From Phycisphaerales bacterium (GTDB lineage: Bacteria > Planctomycetota > Phycisphaerae > Phycisphaerales > SM1A02): 64,000 nucleotides of DNA. Positions within the stretch are counted from its first letter, which is position 1; every line of letters begins with the position of its first letter. Made by a program: the position numbers and the translations under genes. Of the stretch, positions 1 to 10,180 are shown piece by piece. Location of the stretch: the NCBI GenBank assembly GCA_028278245.1, contig JANQEQ010000108.1, positions 1-64,000 of the forward strand, given 5' to 3'. The notes beneath the pieces were generated by a model. It saw only the letters and a list, made by a program, of their open reading frames with translations. It had not been told where the DNA came from and did no database searches.

Positions 1-986
1 CATTCATTCGCCCAGGAGTACCACTGGCCGTCTGTGGTGTAGCATTGAGATTCAGACAGCATTGTGCAGGACTGATCGGGATAGCAGCAGGCACCTTCAT
101 CGTCACTGGGGCATGGTCCCCAAAGACCGAGAATCTCGAAGATGTCGTTGATGTTGACCACGCAATCTTCATTCAGGTCACCCGTGCAGTACGGTGGGCA
201 CGGATCGGGGCACGGACCCCAGAGACCAAGAATCTGGAAGATGTCGTTGATGTCGACAATGGTATCTCCGGTCAAATCGCCCGGGCATGAGGAACCGGGG
301 CGTTCATCCAACGTGCAAGAATCGTAGTACCAATTGTTATTGGTGCCATTGGAGAATAGGTCGAGAGCATCGATGACCAAGGGGCATACACCTTCATTGT
401 TCGGACCAGCTGACCAGGCTTTTTCGTAGAAAAGGCTGTGGCCGTGATTATCATTGCCGTAGAACACGGTGTGCCAGTCATTGTCCAGATCAATCCAGAC
501 GGCAATACGAACCCACTCATTGTAGTAGATGGGTTGTGTCTCGAAGTTGTCGTAGTTACTGTTGACCGTATCCAGGGATACGTCAAACTGCAACTGGACA
601 GCCCATTCATTGTTCTGCCCTGCGCCGTCTGAATAATCACCCAGCATGATGAAATACGGATCGCCGGTACCAGTCACATTATCGGGGATGTAAATCCAAG
701 TGGTAAACATCCATTCACCGGAATCGTAACCGGCAAACTCGTGGATGACGTCAGCCGTCGTAATCATCCGCAGCGAATTCGGAGCACTTACAAAAGGTTC
801 CGTCGCGCCGTCTGAGACATACGTCGTCCACTGAGGATCGCCATCCCAGCATCTCCAGCCGCCCTGACCATTAATGTCAGAATTTGGGTCATAGCTGTCA
901 AAGTCATCGGACCATTGAGCATTGGCACCCGACGTGGTACACGCCAGTGCCGCAATTGCTCCAAACAGTAAAAATCGTCGCATCAT
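1..986 (-). CDS. Secreted protein with dockerin-like cassette (3' end beyond window)
   Basis: Reading the minus strand from the ATG at 986 gives an uninterrupted frame that runs off the left edge (328 codons visible). An AGGAGG ribosome site lies about 7 bases upstream. The protein opens with a signal peptide (MMRRFLLFGAIAALACTTSGANA), then a roughly 200-residue beta-rich region of about the size and composition of a concanavalin-like lectin/glucanase domain; that fold is a guess. A 59-residue tandem EF-hand module follows (177 bp, 111-287), with calcium-loop spacing in DLTGDTIVDIND and DLNEDCVVNIND. Unlike the other cassette proteins here, it continues past the module with a Cys-rich GACCYPDQSC motif. 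It is probably exported and tethered or assembled through the module. Function unknown. Confidence 0.8.
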   Translation of the reverse strand, partial: MMRRFLLFGAIAALACTTSGANAQWSDDFDSYDPNSDINGQGGWRCWDGDPQWTTYVSDGATEPFVSAPNSLRMITTADVIHEFAGYDSGEWMFTTWIYIPDNVTGTGDPYFIMLGDYSDGAGQNNEWAVQLQFDVSLDTVNSNYDNFETQPIYYNEWVRIAVWIDLDNDWHTVFYGNDNHGHSLFYEKAWSAGPNNEGVCPLVIDALDLFSNGTNNNWYYDSCTLDERPGSSCPGDLTGDTIVDINDIFQILGLWGPCPDPCPPYCTGDLNEDCVVNINDIFEILGLWGPCPSDDEGACCYPDQSCTMLSESQCYTTDGQWYSWANE

Positions 987-1661
987 CAGCCTCCTATATA
1001 TTTGGCTTGTTTATTGGCTCTTCCATTCTGAGCCGTTTAGGACACGAAATACTATGCCTACCGGGGATTTCTGCCGCTCCGGAGCCTTGTCGACAGAACC
1101 TGCCCGAGATAGGGCAACAACATTGCCCCCACCTTGTCTTTGCGCCAGGTCGAGTGAGTGACCTTGGCTAGATTGCGCCTGTAGAAGCTTTCTCGATCAG
1201 CGCACCCTCTGGCATCACTTTACCATGCAACTATTCGATATACCACCCAAAAATGATGCGTTTTATCGCAGTTCATGGAAGTAAAAATTGGCTAAATGGC
1301 CTCCCTTTCAAGACATAAATATCAAAGAATCAATAGAAAATTCTATAAATCACTGTAAATAAACAGGATATGATGTTTAAAAGATGTGAGATCACCTATC
1401 AATTTCGGTATTTCTCCAGTCTCCAGTCGAGTATGTACAAGGTCTCGCACCCCATTTCTCAGGAATGGCTTATTGAGACTCTGGTATGACACGCTGACTT
1501 TCCTCAAAGATCAAAATCCTGATCAGAAAGAACAATCTTGTTGATTACGTCGGCATGATTGAAACCAGAAATAAGCGATTAAAAAAGCTGCAGAACATTT
1601 GAGTTGTCCCGCAGCATGCGACTTTTTAGAATGTGTGCAATTCTGTGTCCTGGGGTACTGA
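987..1661. other. Intergenic stretch, no gene seen
   Basis: About 675 bases lie between the start of the left-edge gene and the end of the metalloprotease gene, both on the minus strand. The only clear element is a hairpin with a T-run near 1600, annotated separately. Short open frames here have no ribosome site or recognisable product. The 1280-1420 part is AT-rich. Confidence 0.5.
1581..1615 (-). terminator. Rho-independent terminator of the metzincin gene
   Basis: On the minus strand an 11-bp stem (two G-U pairs) at 1605-1615/1587-1597 with a 7-base loop is followed directly by six T. It lies about 46 bases past the stop codon of the metalloprotease gene. Confidence 0.7.
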
Positions 1662-4607
1662 TCAATTCTCCGTATCACGGAAGTAGAAAAACGGATAACT
1701 CGATCCAATCAGATCGTCAGTGTTATAGATGTACTGAGCCTCCAAGGCACGCTCAATAAGGGTTTTAGCTTCCATTAGATGTGCGGTGCTGTAACGATCA
1801 ATCTTGCTTGACTTACCGTCCAGGACATCACCAATCGCAGCATCAAGTTCCTGTAGCTTGAGTATGGCGAGGTTCGCAACAGGCTTGGCTGATGAGCTAT
1901 ACCCACCCTGAGCAAGACCCAGATCGATTAATCTCTCTAAATATTCTCGCTGCAAATTTCGGCGTAGTGAGGAGATGAGAGGTTGACGCACTGTGGTTTT
2001 CTTCGAGGGTACAGATTCAAGTTCCGAGAATATCGCATCAGTTATCGAATCTATGATCTCAGGCAGTGTCAGCGCATCTTCATCAGCAGCAATGCGCAGC
2101 TCGTTATCGTAGACATGATCGAGAACACCCGGATTAAGCAGCATAGTAATTGCCGCGGACTGCAAACCACCGATTCGATCGTGAATCGGCCAAGCTGGAT
2201 CCTGGAAGATATCTCTGAAACCTCCGGGATCCCACCACTTCTCAGTTGTCATCTTGGCAAGAAGCTCGGTCGATAAGCCATAAGCTTCATCAACAAAAGT
2301 CTGATCGATAACGAATTGCAGTGCACGACGCTGTTGCTGGGCAGAGATAGGCGTAAGCGGATCACGATCACCCGGATCACCTTTGTGATCGCGGTTGACC
2401 TCAATCCCGCCGAGGAAGTTTGCTGCTATTGCAATCGCACCAAACTGTCGGCTAAGGAGATACTCATAGTGCCGACGAGCTTTGGCCCAGGGTTCACCTT
2501 CTTCGACCAATCGATCAAGGATTTCACCACGTAGCCTGTTGACGAGTTGGATTTGCGATTCAGCGTAATTGAGCGGATCGGCTCCGAAATCGAAAGTTCG
2601 TGCCCTGGGATCCGGCCCCCAGGTATCTTCATCAGTCAGATACATCAGTTCCGGCTCATTGACTCGTTCGAGCACCGGTTTGAGATCATCAAAGCTGTAG
2701 CCGTACTCAATTGCCCAGTAGTCGTAGGCTCCAATGGACATCATGCCGTAATCACCCTGGACCAGTTCCTCGTCGGTATTGACATTGAGTGGGAGGTAAT
2801 CCATGACTGAAGCGGCGATGGTTTGCTCATCACTGAAATCCTCAGAGTTGACATCTTCCAGCGAGTACGCAGCAGATGCTTTGAAATTGTGACGCAGACC
2901 AAGAATGTGTCCGAATTCGTGCATGATCAGATCTTTGACCAACGGTCCGACAAACGATTCGGGCATGCCATCAACCTGGAATTCCGGCTCCTCCTTTTCA
3001 CCGTTATCCTCATCACCTTCATCATCCTCGTCATCTTCATTTTCCTTCCAGAGTACCTCATCCATCATGCGATAGAGCGCGACTTCCCGGGCAAGACCGG
3101 ACGCGCATCGACAGGCACCATTGACCTGACTGGTGCGCCCGGCCAAGCCGTCGAAATCATCATCACCCATGAGCGTCGGATCTCCGATCGTTGCGGGATG
3201 GTCGTACCCCAACGCGGTCTGATGTTGCTGAAACTGTCGGGCTAACTCATATTTCAGTGCCACGCGCTGCGATGGAGGAGCCAGGTGCAGGCGGGGATCC
3301 CACTGTGGATTCTGAATCAACCACGCTCGTGTCTGCGGGGTCATACTTTCCATAGCAGCCTCGGCGAAAAAACGCTCCCAGGACTTGGACCACCCGGTGA
3401 TAAACTCCTCCGGTATGGAAATGTCCGCGTCGAGAATCTGCCCAGTCGAAGGATGAACGCGGCTGGGACCTATCGCATAACCATTCTCTGCATTGGTCCA
3501 GATAACGAAGTTATACCGGACATCCTCCGGATCCTTGTCCATGTGTGCGCCGGTGCGCGCATCCTGCTGATAGCATTCAATGGCATTGAAAATCCCAATA
3601 TTTTCAAATGCTTTATTCCACTCCAGAACACCTTCGCGGATCCAGCGTCGATAACGCACGGGAATCGTGTGTTCGAGATAGAAAACGATCGGTTCCTTCG
3701 GTGGGCTGAGTTTCAACTTGGGATCGGCTTTCTCCAGTTTCCAGCGATTGATGTAACGAATCCACGGCGTTTCTGCAGAAGCATCACCGATATCCTTGTG
3801 CGTGGTAGTGAAGAAACCAACACGCGCATCGGCTTTTCTTGGTTTATAGCCGGTCTCCCTGGGCAGGGCGCTGATGGAATAATGAAGCGTTCCCAGCCTC
3901 CCATTGCGAAGCGGAGCTTCGTAAGCAATTTCTACGTTTTTGGGGAATGCCTTGGCTTTCACGATTTTCGCCAAGGTCGCCTGGAGACCGGAGACGCGGT
4001 AACCAAAGAACATGTGTGCGTTCCCCAGAAGAAAAGCGTCCATGTCTATTACCGGTCCACCGCCTGGTCCCATAGCAAGAATCGGGACATCCAGTATCAC
4101 TCGATCTGTAAAAACGCGATCTCTGGCTTTTTGAGATTCCAGATCGCCTGTAGTCCGAACTGCAATGTTCGGCTGCATGAGCGCAAGTCGCTTGTTATAG
4201 CGTTTCCAATAGCAGTACATATCTCCTACCTGCTCACCAGCAGTCGAGACACCACCGGCAATCGTGTAGGCAATGAAAATGTGCTGCCCTTCAAATCCGG
4301 GTGATAACTCCGCCAGCATCTGACCATCCTTCTCTCTGGTCCAGATGGTGTAAAAGCATCGACCGTCAGCAGTGGAGACAACTTTCTTGAAGTCCTTGGC
4401 GACGTCTTTAAAATCAGGGAATTCCTTTTTCGGACCATTGGCGTTGCCCGGTGCCCCCCCTTGAGGAGGTGGACCACCGCGCATCATCTGATCTGCATTG
4501 GTTTGTGGAACGGTCGTATTCTGAGCTAGAGCGAGCTGTGCCAAGATTGTGATCAGCAGCACACTCAATCCGCAAAGCATAGAAACAGAATGTGGGAAAA
4601 GGTTCAT
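1662..4607 (-). CDS. Secreted zinc-dependent metalloprotease (DUF5117/DUF5118 type)
   Basis: 981 residues. The zinc site HEFGHILGLRH is at residues 563-573 (HExxHxxGxxH, metzincin type; ligands H563, H567, H573, catalytic E564), followed by HNFKAS and later SVMDYLP, which may supply the Met-turn. The overall layout (N-terminal DUF5118-like region, central DUF5117-like domain, C-terminal helical DUF4953-like region) matches large secreted bacterial metzincins. The start MNLFPHSV was chosen because GGAG sits about 8 bases upstream and a signal peptide ending at LAQLALAQ follows; an in-frame ATG 57 codons earlier lacks both. A very acidic Asp/Glu insertion lies near residues 525-545, before the active site. 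It has no dockerin-like cassette, unlike its neighbours. Likely role: extracellular or periplasmic proteolysis. Confidence 0.88.
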   Translation of the reverse strand: MNLFPHSVSMLCGLSVLLITILAQLALAQNTTVPQTNADQMMRGGPPPQGGAPGNANGPKKEFPDFKDVAKDFKKVVSTADGRCFYTIWTREKDGQMLAELSPGFEGQHIFIAYTIAGGVSTAGEQVGDMYCYWKRYNKRLALMQPNIAVRTTGDLESQKARDRVFTDRVILDVPILAMGPGGGPVIDMDAFLLGNAHMFFGYRVSGLQATLAKIVKAKAFPKNVEIAYEAPLRNGRLGTLHYSISALPRETGYKPRKADARVGFFTTTHKDIGDASAETPWIRYINRWKLEKADPKLKLSPPKEPIVFYLEHTIPVRYRRWIREGVLEWNKAFENIGIFNAIECYQQDARTGAHMDKDPEDVRYNFVIWTNAENGYAIGPSRVHPSTGQILDADISIPEEFITGWSKSWERFFAEAAMESMTPQTRAWLIQNPQWDPRLHLAPPSQRVALKYELARQFQQHQTALGYDHPATIGDPTLMGDDDFDGLAGRTSQVNGACRCASGLAREVALYRMMDEVLWKENEDDEDDEGDEDNGEKEEPEFQVDGMPESFVGPLVKDLIMHEFGHILGLRHNFKASAAYSLEDVNSEDFSDEQTIAASVMDYLPLNVNTDEELVQGDYGMMSIGAYDYWAIEYGYSFDDLKPVLERVNEPELMYLTDEDTWGPDPRARTFDFGADPLNYAESQIQLVNRLRGEILDRLVEEGEPWAKARRHYEYLLSRQFGAIAIAANFLGGIEVNRDHKGDPGDRDPLTPISAQQQRRALQFVIDQTFVDEAYGLSTELLAKMTTEKWWDPGGFRDIFQDPAWPIHDRIGGLQSAAITMLLNPGVLDHVYDNELRIAADEDALTLPEIIDSITDAIFSELESVPSKKTTVRQPLISSLRRNLQREYLERLIDLGLAQGGYSSSAKPVANLAILKLQELDAAIGDVLDGKSSKIDRYSTAHLMEAKTLIERALEAQYIYNTDDLIGSSYPFFYFRDTEN

Positions 4608-5146
4608 TATTATTGACTCCTCGAATTTATGAGGTTTGACGTTTGCTCTCAATGGATTACAAAAACAGGGGGAATCATGGTGCAGGGATAGACCTATAGC
4701 ATGGCAATATTGCCGAGTGGTTGCATGTATCTTTTCTCGGTTTCTTGGGGGTGCATCTTTCCTCCTCGTGGCATTCACAATCCATGTTTATCGGTCGAAA
4801 TGGACCGGGTTGCATCCCCTTGTAGTTCAACGCACTACTTCAATCACCTCAAGACGCCCCAACGCGTATCCTCATGACAAACCATGAGGGATAAAATCCT
4901 GCCAATAGCGCGGTGTATCTACTGCCAGGCATATCCCTCCCCGTTCGTCTGCAAATCCTCCGTTTTTGCCCGGGATTGCACTTTTTCTGGAATTATCCTA
5001 TCGGTTCAGCAATTATCGGTTGTAGATGACTTCTGAAGCATCCGATCATATAGAATCCACGTATAGTAGGTTCGGGTGGGTATCAAGGCCTGGCGCGGTC
5101 GGTTTTATGAGATTCCGGGTGTCCGGGTGAGGAAGAAACTCATTTC
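4608..5146. other. Intergenic region between divergent secreted-protein genes
   Basis: About 540 bases separate the divergently transcribed metalloprotease (minus) and propeller-like protein (plus), so promoters for both should lie here. I cannot assign -35/-10 boxes with confidence. No gene is supported. Confidence 0.45.
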
Positions 5147-7819
5147 ATGATGATCAAGAGGAGCTTTGTGACCATGAATTATCGCCAATGTTTTTGTCGT
5201 TTTTCCCACTGGAAGCCTTGGATTCTATCACTTGGATTAATCATACCCTGGGCAGCTGCGTCCATCGGAGCTGCGGACAATGATCCAAGTGCGGAGGCAA
5301 TCCACGGCGAACAACTGCCTGCCTCGACGATTGATGCAGGCTATATTGAGACACTCGCCGATGCCATCGCTCGTGATGAAGCAAGGGGTGGGGAACCATA
5401 CTATCCGAAAAAGAGTCAGATCGGGTATGAAGGCAAGTGGGTCGTACCTTCCCGTCGATCTTCATATTATCCCCATTCCGGCACGCATTATGTGACGAAC
5501 AAAGCAGGCGATACGAAGATGGCGATCGGCTTCCCTGAACCGGTGAATATGGAAGGAACGTATATTGCCGGTCAAGGTGGTCCTGGTGTCTGGGCAACCG
5601 GTATACGTGCAATTGGTTATTTCAATGGTGAAGAGGTTGGACGAACGGAATGGTTCACGGAAATTTCCAGCCGCCCAGCATGGTTCTCCATCGAGCTGGG
5701 TCACATCGATCGCATTGTGTTCGAAGCACAACCGGTATTCAAAAATGCTGGCTGGTACGCTCTCGATGACATCAAATATACGACAGTTTCAACCAAACCA
5801 GGTTTAAAAACAGAAACAACAATCATCGATTTTGAAGATTGCAATTACCGGCAGACTTTGACCGGCAGCGGTTATCAGGGTCTCACATGGGAAAAGGGGC
5901 TGACGCCACAACCGAAGCAGGATGATGAATCTGTGCATTCGCCAGTGGTCCCACCGGATGCGGAACTGATCCCGGATCCTGATGCTGTGACTGAATACCC
6001 GGTAGTTGAACGAGGGAATGCCACACTGCCTGCTCTGATCAGTTACCACAACGGTGTAAAGCGAGGGGATGCCGGCCAATGGTCATATCCTCCGGACACT
6101 TGCGGTGCAATCGGCCCAAACCACTTTGTGGAAGTGGTCAACCGTAACTTCGCCGTCTACAACAAATCTACCGGCAGTCAGATCACGAATATTTCACTGA
6201 GTTCGTTTCTCCCGGGATCAAGCGGTGATCCTCGCGTCTGCTTCGACCAGCACAGTGGACGGTGGATTGTCATCGTAACGGACTTCAATTCAAGGTTGTA
6301 TATCGCTTTTTCTCTGACGGATAATCCGACCGGCAGTTGGTATAAATCCAACTTTGTGATGTCACAGGGATCTGATGCCGGCGCCTGGCCTGATTACCCA
6401 ACGCTCGGTGTGGATGCCAACGGAATTTATACGGCTGCCTTTATGGTCGGCGGCTTCGGCACAATGACAATTTGGGCAATCGATAAGGCACCTCTCCTTG
6501 AGCCGACTCCTAGTCTTGGAACGATCACCGCCTGGCGGCAACTCAGTTATGAAGGTGCAATCCAGCCATGCCACACCTTTGGTGATTCAGGTGGAGAATA
6601 CCTTGTCTCACAACACCCATCTTTCAATACACGGCTTCGGGTACGCCAAATCACCGGCCCGATGACCAATCCCACATTGCAGACTGTCTCCGGGACACAT
6701 CCTCAAGTACCCAGCTACAGTGAGCCGCCGGATGCTCCTGCCTTGGGAAGCTCTACTCCTCTTGACACGGTTGGTGCCCGTATGATGAATGCCGTGTATC
6801 GCGATGGATTCATCTGGACGACACATACCATCGGTTACAACGGCCGTGCTGCCGTACGCTGGTACAAGATTTACGAAAACACGGCAATCTTGAACCAGTA
6901 TGGAACAGTTGCTGACAATTCACTTTACTACTTCTTCCCTTCGATCACAGTGAATGACGCAGGCCACGCCGTCATGGGATTCACCGGATCCAACGCCAGC
7001 CAATATGCCGGCTGTTATTACACCGGACGTTCAGCCTTTGATCCAGCAGGGCAGATGGCTGATCCATTCCAATACCAGCTGGGACTGGCAGCACAGAATA
7101 ACATTGACTCCTATGGCAGAAACCGCTGGGGTGACTACAGCCTGTGCACGGTTGATCCGGTCGATAATGATACTTTGTGGACGATTCAAGAATATGGCAG
7201 AAGCACGAATGTCTGGGGTACTTCATTTGCCCAACTCCGTTTCCTGACTGGACCGGAAAATGATTACTGCGCCAGCACTGATATCATCATGAATGGGCCG
7301 GTTGATTTCACCACAGTCGGTGCGACGCTAGATGGACCTGACGAAGCTGGTGAATGCAGTGCCTTTGAAAACGATGTCTGGTTCCGATACATGGCTGATT
7401 GCGATGGTGAAGTCACACTTGAAGTCTGCAATGCAGATTTCGATACCGTGCTCGCGGTTTATCAAGGCGATTGCCCCACAGAACCGGGTGAATTTCTGGC
7501 CTGCAATGACAACAGTTGTGGACTCCAGAGTGAATTGACCTTCACTGCAGAAGCGTGGTACATCTATCCCATTCGTATCGGTGGAACCAACGGCGAGGAA
7601 GGAAGCGGTACGCTCAACATCACATGTGGTTCACCATGCCCGGCAGATCTCACAGGTGACGACCAGGTTAACATTGATGACATCTTCGCAGTGCTCGGTT
7701 TATGGGGTGACTGTCCGGATCCCTGTCCTCCGTATTGCGCTGGTGATCTGACGGAAGATTGCACTGTGAACATTGATGACATCTTCGCGATACTTGGGGA
7801 ATGGGGACCCTGCGATTGA
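5147..7819 (+). CDS. Secreted propeller-like protein with PPC-like and dockerin-like modules
   Basis: 890 residues if read from ATG 5147. A second ATG at 5174, preceded by AAGAGGAGC, is at least as good a start and gives a cleaner signal peptide (hydrophobic ILSLGLIIPWAAA). Order seen: a 100-residue jelly-roll-like domain (about 95-205); a long region (about 290-690) whose repeated W- and D-rich strands suggest a beta-propeller; a cysteine-containing PPC-like domain (about 700-815); and the 59-residue cassette (831-889; DNA 7637-7813) one residue before the stop. The PPC-like part is closely related to that of the next gene. No catalytic motif is recognised. It is likely extracellular, in polymer binding or surface assembly. 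Confidence 0.82.
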   Translation: MMIKRSFVTMNYRQCFCRFSHWKPWILSLGLIIPWAAASIGAADNDPSAEAIHGEQLPASTIDAGYIETLADAIARDEARGGEPYYPKKSQIGYEGKWVVPSRRSSYYPHSGTHYVTNKAGDTKMAIGFPEPVNMEGTYIAGQGGPGVWATGIRAIGYFNGEEVGRTEWFTEISSRPAWFSIELGHIDRIVFEAQPVFKNAGWYALDDIKYTTVSTKPGLKTETTIIDFEDCNYRQTLTGSGYQGLTWEKGLTPQPKQDDESVHSPVVPPDAELIPDPDAVTEYPVVERGNATLPALISYHNGVKRGDAGQWSYPPDTCGAIGPNHFVEVVNRNFAVYNKSTGSQITNISLSSFLPGSSGDPRVCFDQHSGRWIVIVTDFNSRLYIAFSLTDNPTGSWYKSNFVMSQGSDAGAWPDYPTLGVDANGIYTAAFMVGGFGTMTIWAIDKAPLLEPTPSLGTITAWRQLSYEGAIQPCHTFGDSGGEYLVSQHPSFNTRLRVRQITGPMTNPTLQTVSGTHPQVPSYSEPPDAPALGSSTPLDTVGARMMNAVYRDGFIWTTHTIGYNGRAAVRWYKIYENTAILNQYGTVADNSLYYFFPSITVNDAGHAVMGFTGSNASQYAGCYYTGRSAFDPAGQMADPFQYQLGLAAQNNIDSYGRNRWGDYSLCTVDPVDNDTLWTIQEYGRSTNVWGTSFAQLRFLTGPENDYCASTDIIMNGPVDFTTVGATLDGPDEAGECSAFENDVWFRYMADCDGEVTLEVCNADFDTVLAVYQGDCPTEPGEFLACNDNSCGLQSELTFTAEAWYIYPIRIGGTNGEEGSGTLNITCGSPCPADLTGDDQVNIDDIFAVLGLWGDCPDPCPPYCAGDLTEDCTVNIDDIFAILGEWGPCD

Positions 7820-8254
7820 TTGCTTCGCAGACAGTTTGGTAAGGGATAAGCTGCACTGCTTGATGTAAAAACCCAAGAGGGAAGCAAATCCGCAGGATTG
7901 ATCTCCTGCGGATTTTTCTCTTGTCAATGACAGTCGTAATCGTAAATGCATGATTATCGGAGGTTTACAAAGATACAAAAACACGCTGGAACCGACCACA
8001 GTATCCATGCGAATAGATCGATATCATGCCCAAGATGTTGCGCGGTGGGTCTGCAATAGCACCGGGATGCAACTAGAGGAAGGGGCCTGATTGAAATGAG
8101 ACTATCGAGATATGCAGATCGACATTCAAAACTGTGCAAAATATCAACTTACGAAATGATCCTCAGCCTGTATGATTGAGGATCAGCCTGGTGATTCCTT
8201 GCGATTTCGGTACCAGGTACATATCCAAAGACACTTTCGAGGTAGGAGGCACTT
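7820..8254. other. Intergenic stretch with one terminator
   Basis: About 435 bases between two same-strand secreted-protein genes. It holds a strong terminator hairpin near 7900. The rest has no supported gene and presumably carries the promoter of the downstream peptidase gene. Confidence 0.45.
7886..7917 (+). terminator. Rho-independent terminator
   Basis: Perfect 12-bp stem (AAATCCGCAGGA with TCCTGCGGATTT), 6-base loop, then a short T-run ending TTCTC. It lies 67 bases past the stop of the propeller-like gene. Confidence 0.8.
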
Positions 8255-10006
8255 ATGCGACAGAAATTATTTTTACTCGGAGCTGCGATCTGTTTGAGCA
8301 GCTTGATGACACAATCAACTGAAGCCGTAGTTGTATACCGAGATGTCGGTGATCTCACGGTTCAGGCTGAGCAGATCATCGTCGGAGACGTAGCTCAGGT
8401 CAACAGTTTCTGGAATGACACACACGACTTGATCCTGAGCCGTATTGAAGTCCGTGTAACTGATTACCTTCTGGGACAGGGTAGCGGTACGGAAGTATTC
8501 ACCATGGCAGGTGGCACGGTTGATGATACAACGCTTCATGTTTCTGTCTTGCCTGTGTTTGAGGAAGGTGATCATGTTCTTCTGTTCCTCAACAGCAATG
8601 AGATCAGGCTAGTGGAGAGTTATCAGGGCGCGTACCTGACAGATGGTGAATCGATCGCGCGTATGTCACCTTCATGCGACAGAGTGAATGGAGATTCACT
8701 CCAATCAATAGAAAGCTTCATAGCGGAAATCGAAAAGGCTTTACCGGCTGGTCAATCCCTGAATGACATGACTCCTTACCAGGGTAATTTTGAGATTCCC
8801 ATGGGTGGATTGCGCTACGGCCTGTGCGGATATGACTGGACGTATAAAACTAATCCGATGGGTGAAAATTGCTACATCAATCCCAACAGCTCAGATGCTG
8901 CATCCGGTACTCAGGCGGATCAAATTCAACAGATCCAGAATGGATTTGATGCATGGAATAATTCCGGGGCTGATTTTGCGTTCACCTATGGGGGAACGTC
9001 CAGCCAGACGTCCGTGTCATACAACGGAACCAATCTGATTTACTTTGACACCACTCCCCCAAGTGGCGGACAGTATGTCGCAGCAAACTTCCACTGGGTT
9101 TCAGGTGGTAACATGACTGAATCAGACATTGTGTTCAACGACCGTGATTACACCTGGTGGAATGGATCAGGCGGTTGTCAGGGTATGGACATCTGGAACA
9201 TTGCTACACATGAGCTTGGTCACACACTCTGCCTGGCGGATTTATACGGCGGTGGTGACGCTCTGAAAACAATGTACGGTTACACAAACAATTGTGAAAC
9301 AAGAAAGCGCGACCTTCACTCCGATGATATCAACGGCATCATCGCAATCTATGGAGCTTCCGGCGCATACTGTGGTGACGGGGTATGTAACGGCGACGAA
9401 GATTGTGAAGCATGCCCGGAAGATTGCGGGATTTGCGGCGATGTGTGTGACACCGCAGAGTGGATCACCGACGGCTCTACGTTTTATAGCAACATCGGCG
9501 CCACAACTGGCGGACCTTCGGAATCAGGTGATTGCTCAGCGATCGAGCATGATGTCTGGTTCAAGTTCTTTGCTACATGCGACGGCATTGCAACAGTAAG
9601 CCTATGCACCAGCAACTTTGATACTGTCATGGCAATTTATCAGGGCGATTGTCCCAGTGCCCCAGGTGAACTCATCGCTTGCGACGATGATGCATGTGGT
9701 GTCGGAGCGGGCTCTGAAGTGAGCTTCGAGGTTGAGGAAAACTATATCTACATCATCCGAATCGGCGGCTACAATGGCGCTGAAGGCGTCGGCAACATAG
9801 TCCTTTCATGTGAGGCTCAATCAAATTGTCCGGGAGACCTCACCGGCGACGATCAAGTCAACATTGATGACATCTTTGCCGTGCTCGGTTTATGGGGCGA
9901 TTGCGATGATCCCTGCCCGCCGTACTGCGATGGTGATCTGACCGAAGATTGCACAGTGAACATCGATGACATCTTCGCGATCCTCGGTGAATGGGGACCG
10001 TGTTAG
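8255..10006 (+). CDS. Secreted matrixin-like metallopeptidase with dockerin-like cassette
   Basis: 583 residues; AGGAGG lies 6 bases before the ATG. Signal peptide MRQKLFLLGAAICLSSLM. The zinc motif HELGHTLCLAD is at residues 319-329: HExxH with the third ligand position occupied by Asp (as in snapalysin-type sites) rather than the matrixin His, and with Cys in place of the usual Gly. A following MYGYT may be the Met-turn. After the catalytic region come a Cys-rich linker (about 370-400), a PPC-like domain (about 405-515) closely similar to that of the upstream gene, and the 59-residue cassette (525-583; DNA 9827-10003) ending at the stop. A secreted endopeptidase is likely; the substrate is unknown. 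Confidence 0.85.
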   Translation: MRQKLFLLGAAICLSSLMTQSTEAVVVYRDVGDLTVQAEQIIVGDVAQVNSFWNDTHDLILSRIEVRVTDYLLGQGSGTEVFTMAGGTVDDTTLHVSVLPVFEEGDHVLLFLNSNEIRLVESYQGAYLTDGESIARMSPSCDRVNGDSLQSIESFIAEIEKALPAGQSLNDMTPYQGNFEIPMGGLRYGLCGYDWTYKTNPMGENCYINPNSSDAASGTQADQIQQIQNGFDAWNNSGADFAFTYGGTSSQTSVSYNGTNLIYFDTTPPSGGQYVAANFHWVSGGNMTESDIVFNDRDYTWWNGSGGCQGMDIWNIATHELGHTLCLADLYGGGDALKTMYGYTNNCETRKRDLHSDDINGIIAIYGASGAYCGDGVCNGDEDCEACPEDCGICGDVCDTAEWITDGSTFYSNIGATTGGPSESGDCSAIEHDVWFKFFATCDGIATVSLCTSNFDTVMAIYQGDCPSAPGELIACDDDACGVGAGSEVSFEVEENYIYIIRIGGYNGAEGVGNIVLSCEAQSNCPGDLTGDDQVNIDDIFAVLGLWGDCDDPCPPYCDGDLTEDCTVNIDDIFAILGEWGPC

Positions 10007-10044
10007 TAAGAACCATTTTGGATTACGGTTGTATGAATAATGAT

Positions 10045-10074
10045 ACGCCGGTGATTCATTCACCGGCGTTTTTC
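10045..10074 (+). terminator. Rho-independent terminator
   Basis: Stem ACGCCGGTG/CACCGGCGT (10045-10053 with 10061-10069), 7-base loop, then TTTTTC. It lies 38 bases past the stop of the matrixin-like gene and separates it from the convergent efflux operon. Confidence 0.8.
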
Positions 10075-10180
10075 AATTTCATGATATGCACTGATGATGA
10101 ATAGATATGCAGCTTTGGGAAGTGAGGCCATTGAGTTTGGCATCTCTACTCAATTCTCTATCCCCGGCAATTCCCTCACA

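Noticed and set aside
3285-4304. 339-codon open frame on the plus strand, antisense to the metalloprotease gene
   Set aside because: It has no ribosome site, no domain and no signal, and lies fully inside a strong minus-strand gene with intact zinc motif. It is a frame shadow.
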